Shown in pieces: positions 58,207-64,000 of a stretch of 64,000 bases of DNA. The number at the start of each line of letters is the position of its first letter. Position 1 is the first letter of the stretch. The position numbers were made by a program, and so were the translations under genes. A model generated the notes under the pieces. The model did not search any database. It saw nothing but the letters and a program-made list of their open reading frames with translations, and was not told the DNA's origin. Origin of the DNA: Spirosoma sp. KCTC 42546. GTDB taxonomy: Bacteria > Bacteroidota > Bacteroidia > Cytophagales > Spirosomataceae. The stretch is taken from the NCBI RefSeq assembly GCF_006965485.1, contig NZ_CP041360.1, positions 8,040,501 through 8,104,500 on the forward strand. The letters run 5' to 3'.

Positions 58207-59174
58207 AATAAGCGGGCGGCTTCTTTTGCAAAATAGGTCAAAATTACATTGGCTCCGGCCCGCTTAATCGCCATCAACGATTCCATCATAGCGCGTTCGC
58301 CGTCGAGCCAGCCGTTTTGCGCAGCCGCTTTTATCATGGCATATTCACCACTGACGTTGTAGGCGGCAATGGGTAGGTGGAAGTTATCATTCAGAAGTTT
58401 TATGATATCCAGATAAGCCAGTGCGGGTTTTACCATTAAAAAATCGGCACCCTCTTCAAAATCAAGTTGTGCTTCAATGAGTGCCTCACGACTGTTGGCA
58501 GGGTTCATCTGGTACGTTTTCTTATCGCCAAACTTCGGTGCCGAATCAAGTGCATCTCGGAAAGGGCCGTAAAAGGCGCTGGCGTACTTGGCCGCATAGG
58601 ACATAATCGCTACGTCGTGAAATCCACCGTCATCCAGTACTTGCCGAAGGTAGCCCACGCGCCCATCCATCATGTCGGACGGGCCAATAATATTAGCACC
58701 CGCCTGTGCCTGGGCGAGGGCCATTTTCCCCAATACGTCCAGTGTGGGATCATTCAGAATTTTACCGTTTTCAACAATGCCATCGTGTCCATCCGAGCTA
58801 TAGGGGTCCATCGCTACGTCGGTCATGACCATTACGTCCGGGAAGCGATCTTTAATGGCCCGAACGGCCTGTAAATACAGACCATCTGGATTATAACTTT
58901 CGGTAGCGTATTTGTCTTTTTTCGACTCAGGCAGGTTCGGAAACAGATCGAACGTCTTGATACCCAGATCGACACATTCCTGAATTTCATCCAGTAGCAG
59001 ATCCAGTGATAGCCGGTAGATACCCGGCATAGAAGCCACCTCCGACCGAACGTTCTGGCCTTCCATGATAAAAACAGGCAGGATAAAATCAGTGACCGAC
59101 AAACGGGTCTCCTGCACCATGTCGCGGATAACCGCCGATTGACGGTTTCGACGCGGACGACGTAGTATATTCAT
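58203..59174 (-). CDS. hemB: Porphobilinogen synthase (delta-aminolevulinic acid dehydratase)
   Basis: The 323-residue enzyme condenses two 5-aminolevulinate molecules in haem synthesis. It has the Schiff-base Lys in MVKPALAYLDI and the expected FPNLPESKKD and NIIGPSDMMDGRVG motifs. At the position of the zinc-binding cysteines the sequence is DVAMDPYSSDGHDG, with Ala/Asp/Asp in place of Cys/Cys/Cys, as in magnesium-dependent HemB enzymes. It overlaps pyrC by 4 bases at its 3' end. The region upstream is the GTGGAGTGA repeat pair. Confidence 0.96.
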   Translation of the reverse strand: MNILRRPRRNRQSAVIRDMVQETRLSVTDFILPVFIMEGQNVRSEVASMPGIYRLSLDLLLDEIQECVDLGIKTFDLFPNLPESKKDKYATESYNPDGLYLQAVRAIKDRFPDVMVMTDVAMDPYSSDGHDGIVENGKILNDPTLDVLGKMALAQAQAGANIIGPSDMMDGRVGYLRQVLDDGGFHDVAIMSYAAKYASAFYGPFRDALDSAPKFGDKKTYQMNPANSREALIEAQLDFEEGADFLMVKPALAYLDIIKLLNDNFHLPIAAYNVSGEYAMIKAAAQNGWLDGERAMMESLMAIKRAGANVILTYFAKEAARLL

Positions 59175-59182
59175 TGGTTTTC

Positions 59183-59340
59183 GTGGAGTGAGCGAAGTAA
59201 GTGGAGTGAGTGGAGTAAGTGAAGTGAGTGGAATAGGTGAAGTGAGTGGAATAGTTGCGAACGATCTACTCCACTTATTTTCCTTACTTAACCTACTCTG
59301 CTCACTCCACCTACTACACTCACTTCACCCACTACACTAT
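59183..59340. repeat. GTGGAGTGA nonamer repeat pair, inverted
   Basis: Left arm 59183-59254 has eight 9-base units close to GTGGAGTGA. Right arm 59266-59340 is roughly its reverse complement and includes the stop codon of the response regulator gene. Confidence 0.85.
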
Positions 59341-60030
59341 TAACTTAAATCCTTCCCCGTGTACGTTCACCAATTGAACAGTAGGGTCTTCTTTGAGATA
59401 CTTGCGCAGTTTAGTCACGTACACGTCCATGCTTCGGGCGTTGAAATACGAATCGTCGCCCCAAACCATTTTCAGTGCAAAACTACGACTGACGGGCTGA
59501 TTGAGGTTCTGTGCCAGCAATTTTAATAATTCAGACTCCTTACTGGTCAATTTCTGCGGTTGCGACTCGGTTGTTGCATCGGTATTCCGGGAAAGCAATT
59601 GATGCGGGTAATCGAAGGAAAGCGAGCCGATTTGATAAATAGTAGTTTCCGCCGAATCGGTTGAGCGTTGGTATCGGCGCAAAATAGCCTGAATGCGAAG
59701 TAACAACTCCTCCATGCTAAATGGCTTAGTCATGTAGTCATCGGCCCCAACCTTAAAGCCCTGGATCGTATCTTCCTGCATGGATTTGGCCGTCAGGAAT
59801 ATAATGGGCACATCGCGGTTACCCATCCGAACTTCTTTAGCCAACGTGAATCCGTCTTTCTTGGGCATCATTACGTCGAAAATGCAGAGGTCGTAATTAC
59901 CCCCCATGAACAACTGTAATCCCTGATCACCATTGATGGCGCGGTCGGTAGGGTAGCCTTTCATGGTCAGGTATTCCTGCACCAGTTGACCCAGATTCGG
60001 GTCGTCTTCAACGAGGAGAATGGTTGGCAT
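59332..60030 (-). CDS. OmpR-family response regulator
   Basis: The 232-residue regulator has a receiver domain (about 1-118) with phosphoacceptor Asp52 in FDVMMPKKDG and the conserved Lys in FLTAKS. A winged-helix OmpR/PhoB DNA-binding domain (about 128-230) follows, with LTSKESELLKLLAQN and the GDDSYFNARSMDVYVTKLRKYL wing. ATG 60030 is used; an upstream frame extension is repeat DNA. Its stop codon lies in a GTGGAGTGA repeat arm. It is 77 bases downstream of its histidine kinase gene, on the same strand. Confidence 0.95.
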   Translation of the reverse strand: MPTILLVEDDPNLGQLVQEYLTMKGYPTDRAINGDQGLQLFMGGNYDLCIFDVMMPKKDGFTLAKEVRMGNRDVPIIFLTAKSMQEDTIQGFKVGADDYMTKPFSMEELLLRIQAILRRYQRSTDSAETTIYQIGSLSFDYPHQLLSRNTDATTESQPQKLTSKESELLKLLAQNLNQPVSRSFALKMVWGDDSYFNARSMDVYVTKLRKYLKEDPTVQLVNVHGEGFKLIV

Positions 60031-60051
60031 AATTTCAGTAATTGGTGCAGT

Positions 60052-60118
60052 ACGTGACCTGAGTGAAGTATGTCCGCGCATTCGTTTTCACGACTCCACT
60101 TAGTTCCTTACTTCACTA
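60052..60118. repeat. GTGGAGTGA-type short repeat pair between kinase and regulator genes
   Basis: A short left arm (about 60052-60070) and right arm (about 60091-60118) are related to the nonamer family. The right arm overlaps the end of the histidine kinase gene. Confidence 0.5.
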
Positions 60119-62054
60119 CTAACTCTTGTTTATAAGGTAAAATCACTTCAAATGAACTGCCTTTGCCCAAGTGGCTTTCAACCATAATCTGGCCGTGGTG
60201 TTCATCAATCATCTTTTTCACATAACTCAATCCTAAGCCGAACCCCTTTACGTCGTGGCGGTTGCCGGTTGGCACTCGGTAAAATTTCTCAAAAATGCGG
60301 CTCGTCTGGTCTTTCGACATGCCCAGTCCCTGATCGGTAACCGTAATACTAACGCCTTCCGGAAGGCTTTGTGTACTAAGGGTAATGTGCGGGCTCTCAG
60401 GCGAGTATTTTAGTGCGTTGTCCAGCAGATTATAAACGATATTGGTCAGGTGTAGTTCATCGGCCTCAACCACTTCCCGATCAGCATCAAAATGCAGGTC
60501 TACCTCTCCCCCACGCTGCTCAATCTGCAACCCCAGATTGTTCAGCACCTTTTCGATTACATCGTGCACATTCACGGGCGATAGGTTGAGTTTAATTTCA
60601 CCCCGGTCCAGTAAAGCCATCTGCAATACCTTCTCCACATGCGAACCCAGCCGCCGGGTCTCATCGCGGATAATGCCCATATAGCGGGTCAGCCGCGAGT
60701 CCACTTGTTCAGGCGGTTCGGAGAAACCCATGCCCCCCTGTCCGCCAGAAGCCATCCCAACTGGCACCCGCCCAACCTTTGACTGGGCTTCCGACCGCAG
60801 TTGCTCCTGTGCCATTTCAACGGCCAGCGAGATGGTCGAAATGGGTGTTTTAAACTCGTGGGTCATATTATTAATGAAGTCATTCTTGATATCGGCTAGT
60901 TTTCTCTGCCGAACAATCGTGCTAATGGCTATGTAAAAACATGCCAGTATAACCAGAATGAGCACGACCGACGCACCAAACGTGAAACCCAGCCGACTTA
61001 AAATGAACTGCTGTTGCGTAGGGAAATAAACATAGACATAATTCCCGGTTTCGAGCAGATTATTGGGAAACAATGCCGCTTTGTAGCCTTCTGCATCGAG
61101 TTGGCGGGCATCCATACCCAATGAGGTAAACAGAAATTTGGGTTGTTGCCGAGTTCGAACTCCATAGGCAAATGGAATGCTGATACCTCGTTCAACCAGT
61201 GCCTGCTGTAGTAGAGTGTCGAGCGCCAGCCGGTTAACCCGGTCTTCAATGGGCCGATCAGATAACAATAGGCCTTTAAGGACATCTTTAATCCGGTGCG
61301 ACTGTTCTTCGGCCCGATGTTGACTCATGCTTGCCGGATGGGTGGGAACTCCAGGCTTAACCGACCCGAGCGTATTTTCCGGTAGAGCCTTCCGCTGTGG
61401 GGGCGACTGACGAAGGCGCCTTTTGGCCGCTCGTCGGAGTGAATCCCCATTGACCTGCTTATTGATACGGAGTAGCTCGGAACTGAGCACATTTTCGACC
61501 CAATGATCGAACTGTTGTTGTTGTAATAGCTGGGTCTGCCAGTCACCAACGGCCATCAACTCTTCCTGCTGCCGAAAAAACTCAACCACAACAGCCGACT
61601 GCTCAGCTGACAGTGGCTGAACCGTTGGGTGAAGCACATCCGATTGTACCACAACAGCACCAGCAGGGGTCATTCCAAGCGTCATTGTCTGCCGTGAGTT
61701 CGGTGGAATAGCCTGCGTTCGATTCTCCTGTTTCGCTTCGGCCAACCGATCGGCTTGCTTAGCAGTCATGCCATGATAAATGGACTCTTTAGGAATTGAC
61801 TTTCCTTCTTTTTTGGCAATAGCCATCAGGCGATCCTGTTGCTCACGAGCTTGAATACGCTGCTTGGTCAGGTATACAATTTCCTGCCGTTCCAGTGTCC
61901 GAACTACCTCCTGCAACGCATCGGTAACTTTGTAGGCGAATTGTTCTTTCTGCAAGCGCAAAGCACTCCCAATCCAGAATAATTGCAGGCCTACAAGACC
62001 CAGCAACCCTATGGCCATCAGTGCAACAATCCAGCGTATACGTTGTCTCGACAT
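60108..62054 (-). CDS. Sensor histidine kinase with large extracytoplasmic domain
   Basis: The 648-residue kinase has membrane helices at about 9-31 and 356-380, enclosing a region of about 320 residues rich in Gln, Arg and Glu, with coiled-coil character in places. The cytoplasmic HisKA domain has phosphoacceptor His399 in FINNMTHEFKTPISTISLA, and an ATPase domain follows (N box LLDNALKYSP, G boxes DQGLGM and GFGLGLSYVKKM). The extracytoplasmic domain is unlike common sensors. It probably phosphorylates the OmpR-type regulator encoded next. The signal is unknown. Confidence 0.94.
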   Translation of the reverse strand: MSRQRIRWIVALMAIGLLGLVGLQLFWIGSALRLQKEQFAYKVTDALQEVVRTLERQEIVYLTKQRIQAREQQDRLMAIAKKEGKSIPKESIYHGMTAKQADRLAEAKQENRTQAIPPNSRQTMTLGMTPAGAVVVQSDVLHPTVQPLSAEQSAVVVEFFRQQEELMAVGDWQTQLLQQQQFDHWVENVLSSELLRINKQVNGDSLRRAAKRRLRQSPPQRKALPENTLGSVKPGVPTHPASMSQHRAEEQSHRIKDVLKGLLLSDRPIEDRVNRLALDTLLQQALVERGISIPFAYGVRTRQQPKFLFTSLGMDARQLDAEGYKAALFPNNLLETGNYVYVYFPTQQQFILSRLGFTFGASVVLILVILACFYIAISTIVRQRKLADIKNDFINNMTHEFKTPISTISLAVEMAQEQLRSEAQSKVGRVPVGMASGGQGGMGFSEPPEQVDSRLTRYMGIIRDETRRLGSHVEKVLQMALLDRGEIKLNLSPVNVHDVIEKVLNNLGLQIEQRGGEVDLHFDADREVVEADELHLTNIVYNLLDNALKYSPESPHITLSTQSLPEGVSITVTDQGLGMSKDQTSRIFEKFYRVPTGNRHDVKGFGLGLSYVKKMIDEHHGQIMVESHLGKGSSFEVILPYKQELVVK

Positions 62055-62230
62055 TTTTTTACTCGCTCATGCAACCTTCGTCCAAGTTCTGCATCTATTC
62101 AAAAACTGGGCGTGGTATGTAAAAGTACGAACGGGGTAGCCTACTCATTGGCGCGTTAACAAACTTTAACACCCCCACTATCAATTGGTTTCACAACTTA
62201 TTGTTCCTTCGTTTGCAATTATCCTGTACT

Positions 62231-63055
62231 ATGAAAAAAACAGTTTTAGCGGTCTCCCGGTTCACACCGGCCCTGCTTCTGGCAGTCACTTTCAGTGGTG
62301 TTGCTCTGGCACAAAAGGCGGTATCGCCATCGCCGAAATCTACTACGAATGAAGTAAATGTCCGAATTATTGAACGGAATGGTGATGAAGTTCGGGAAAT
62401 CGAACGCACGTATAGCATGGATGGCATGAGCGATCCACAACGCGATAAGATGGTTATGAAATTAGTAGATTCGCTCAAGGCAACCCGCAAGGATGGTCGC
62501 AAACGGCAAATGACGATCATTGTAGAAGATAATGATAGCGACCGAATTGTATCCCGCAAGCGCATTGGCCCAGGTATGAAACGTATTCCGGGAGACATCT
62601 ATGTTCAACGGAATAAATTACCCCGTAACAACCGTGAATCGTGGGACAACCAAAACTGGAACTACGAACTTCATCGGGGAGTCGATTCCATGGCGGATCA
62701 AATCCGTCGGTTCAAATTCGAGTTCCCAAGAGATTTTGATCGACAGTTAGTTCAACCTTTTGAGAGTTGGTCCCGGAATATCGGCGGCAAACCCTCTACC
62801 ATTCGGGGATTAGATGCATACCCCAACAATCCTGACCGCGACCAACTGAACGTCCGCTTTACGGCACCCACCAAAGGCGATATAAGTATTATTGTTACGA
62901 ATCCGAAAGGGAAGGAAGTGGCTAAACGAGAGATAAAAGACTTCTCAGGCGAGTTTGTGGGACAGATTGATCTGGGCAAAAAAGCGCAGGGAATCTATTT
63001 CATTACGGTTACCCAAAATGAAGATGGCGCGGTGAAACGGGTACTTGTGGAGTAA
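62231..63055 (+). CDS. Secreted protein with T9SS type A C-terminal sorting domain
   Basis: The 274-residue protein begins with a signal peptide (about 1-27, ending ALAQ). The central region (about 30-195) is basic and helix/coil-rich (for example DEVREIERTYSMDGM and KATRKDGRKRQMT). The last 70 or so residues form a type A sorting-like domain: LNVRFTAPTKGDISIIVTNPKGKEV, then GQIDLGKKAQGIYFITVTQN and the terminal KRVLVE strand. Proteins ending this way are exported by the type IX system. It is divergent from the histidine kinase gene and may belong to its regulon; that is only positional inference. Confidence 0.88.
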   Translation: MKKTVLAVSRFTPALLLAVTFSGVALAQKAVSPSPKSTTNEVNVRIIERNGDEVREIERTYSMDGMSDPQRDKMVMKLVDSLKATRKDGRKRQMTIIVEDNDSDRIVSRKRIGPGMKRIPGDIYVQRNKLPRNNRESWDNQNWNYELHRGVDSMADQIRRFKFEFPRDFDRQLVQPFESWSRNIGGKPSTIRGLDAYPNNPDRDQLNVRFTAPTKGDISIIVTNPKGKEVAKREIKDFSGEFVGQIDLGKKAQGIYFITVTQNEDGAVKRVLVE

Positions 63056-63061
63056 TAATTC

Positions 63062-63177
63062 GTGAAGTGGTGGAGTAGGTGAAATGAGGGCATTAAGTTG
63101 AGTCGTTGATTAATACCCATTCACTTACTCCACTACTCCACTACTCCACTACTTCACTTATTTCACCCACTCCACTA
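63062..63177. repeat. GTGGAGTGA-type repeat pair after the type A protein
   Basis: Left arm about 63062-63090 and right arm about 63119-63177 (several ACTCCACTACTCC units) are approximately reverse complementary. Same family as 59183-59340. Confidence 0.75.
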
Positions 63178-63213
63178 AACTCAAAAATAATTTGAAGAAT
63201 TTAGTACTATGTA

Positions 63214-63245
63214 TTGCAAGATACCAAACTAAACATATATCTTTG
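63214..63245 (+). promoter_or_regulatory. Promoter of the small secreted protein gene
   Basis: TTG (63214-63216), 21 bases, TATCTTTG (63238-63245). The ATG is 22 bases further on. Excellent consensus match. Confidence 0.7.
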
Positions 63246-63267
63246 TAGTGTAATTAAGATAGAGGTC

Positions 63268-63513
63268 ATGAAAACGTTAGTAGTTATCGGCATTTTACTA
63301 GTGGGCATCAGCGGTCAGGCATTTAGCATGGGGCACCCACACAATATGTTTGCGGCCCGGAAACAATTGCGGGCTAAAGCATCAGCATCAACAGCCAGAC
63401 CAAAAGCAACATCGACTATTGGATGGCAACATGCTGTGCAGGTTACAAAAGCTGAGTTCAGCGAGCGTCTTCTGTCGGCTCTGTCGCATATACGCCCAGC
63501 CAGAGCTTATTAG
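63268..63513 (+). CDS. Small secreted basic protein
   Basis: The 81-residue protein starts with a signal peptide (MKTLVVIGILLVGISGQAFS), followed by about 60 mature residues that are basic and lack recognisable motifs (GHPHNMFAARKQLRAKASAS, later TIGWQHAVQVTKAEFSERLL). ATG 63268 is well placed after a consensus promoter at 63214-63245; an in-frame start at 63214 falls within that promoter. I do not recognise a family. Confidence 0.65.
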   Translation: MKTLVVIGILLVGISGQAFSMGHPHNMFAARKQLRAKASASTARPKATSTIGWQHAVQVTKAEFSERLLSALSHIRPARAY

Positions 63514-64000
63514 TCATTACGTTATCCATTCTCCCTCTAGTTTGGCGGGCTTCCTGATTCGCCATGTCCCTACTTTAAAGCCTACGGCATCGGCTTCTTC
63601 CCTCTGGCCCTTCCGGCCTTTTGTTATTGCCGGTTCGGCACACTACCCAACCAGGATTTTCCTTACACTTACTTGCTGATTTCCGCACATCCCCAACGAG
63701 TGTCAACACCTGGGCGTTCGCCTTTCTACTGGCTGCTATCTACCAGCGGCATCATTTTTGTACTTATCCTCCCTACCTATTCCTCCAAATCAACTACTAA
63801 TTTCCTATCCGTACAGGTAAGGCTCAACCAATCAATACTTTTTAAGTCATAGATGCGAGAACGAATCGTTGGTGTCGTTCTTGCCGTATATAGCGAACGT
63901 GTTAACCGTCTGAATTACAGTATGGCCTATACATTATGGTTGACAAAAAGAATTAATTTTCAACTTTAATTTTGTATTAATCCGTTGGCAATAACAGTTG
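63514..64000. other. Right end of the window; no gene supported
   Basis: This stretch of 487 bases has only short open frames without family features. The last 60 bases are AT-rich and contain a possible promoter, TTG (63940-63942) and TAATTTTG (63967-63974), 24 bases apart, for a gene beyond the window. Confidence 0.45.

Noticed and set aside
58467..58874. 135-codon frame opposite hemB
   Set aside because: Antisense to an intact hemB, no motif.
62191..62598. 135-codon minus-strand frame opposite the type A sorting-domain gene
   Set aside because: The plus-strand protein has a signal peptide and sorting domain; this frame has neither.
9182..63177. Short-period repeats as CRISPR arrays
   Set aside because: Units are 7-9 bases without unique spacers of constant length, and no cas genes are present.
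63350..63679. 109-codon frame overlapping the small secreted protein gene
   Set aside because: Different frame, no signal peptide or promoter; the 63268 frame has both.

Overview
The window is a continuous stretch of chromosome from a member of the Bacteroidota, most likely a Spirosoma-like member of the Cytophagales. This taxonomic call is inference from four things: type IX secretion features (a gliding-motility-type C-terminal domain protein, a PorE-like OmpA protein, a type A sorting domain protein), several promoters of the form TTG-N21/22-TAnnTTTG, many Bacteroidota-typical families (DUF5686, YXWGXW, PVC-type cytochrome with beta-propeller, DUF1080), and AT-rich start regions without strong Shine-Dalgarno sites. 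I see no insertion sequence, prophage, CRISPR array or rRNA operon. One tRNA-Leu(CAG) gene is present.

Layout. 0.2-5 kb: PorE-like OmpA/TPR/beta-propeller protein and a large T9SS type B cargo. 5-12 kb: ModF-like tandem ABC ATPase, Thr/Asn/Pro-rich secreted protein, GMC oxidoreductase with its gluconate-dehydrogenase-type small subunit, M20 amidohydrolase, RDD protein. 12.2-21.5 kb: a MoxR/DUF58 envelope operon (SpoIIM-like, DUF975-like, DUF4129, DUF4350, MoxR, secreted protein, TPR protein, DUF1016 nuclease, DUF58). 21.6-31.8 kb: small protein, GNAT, TatC, GlyA, YXWGXW lipoprotein, a divergent AraC/PhyH pair, DsbD, a sphingolipid delta-4 desaturase homologue, a beta-barrel protein. 32-38.4 kb: acyltransferase, PVC-type cytochrome/propeller protein, FGE-like protein, DUF1080 hydrolase, PiT phosphate transporter. 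38.5-44.6 kb: housekeeping genes (rlmN, cvpA, yqeY, pdxJ, mnmH, a DUF3365-like lipoprotein, prfA). 44.8-52.3 kb: a putative inositol-lipid/inositol-sphingolipid cluster. 52.6-56.6 kb: a Tat-exported PaoABC-type molybdenum aldehyde oxidoreductase. 56.7-63.5 kb: tRNA-Leu, pyrC-hemB, a two-component system, a type A T9SS protein and a small secreted protein.

The most interesting biology is lipid chemistry. A minus-strand run (TetR, PgpA-type phosphatase, GtrA, DUF5686 protein, CDP-alcohol phosphotransferase fused to a secreted domain, Aur1-like PAP2 enzyme) and a divergent PfkB kinase fit a route inositol -> inositol phosphate -> PI-phosphate -> PI -> inositol phosphorylceramide. A desaturase closely resembling animal dihydroceramide delta-4 desaturase (DEGS1) lies 14 kb away. 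Together they suggest unsaturated, inositol-decorated sphingolipids; this is inference from family membership and gene context.

A second theme is non-coding. Many gaps hold degenerate short-period repeats (periods of about 7, 8 or 9 bases, several sequence families) arranged as inverted pairs, some running into stop codons or N-terminal coding sequence. Several gene ends carry unusually long perfect hairpins, up to 41-bp arms with a 3-base loop.
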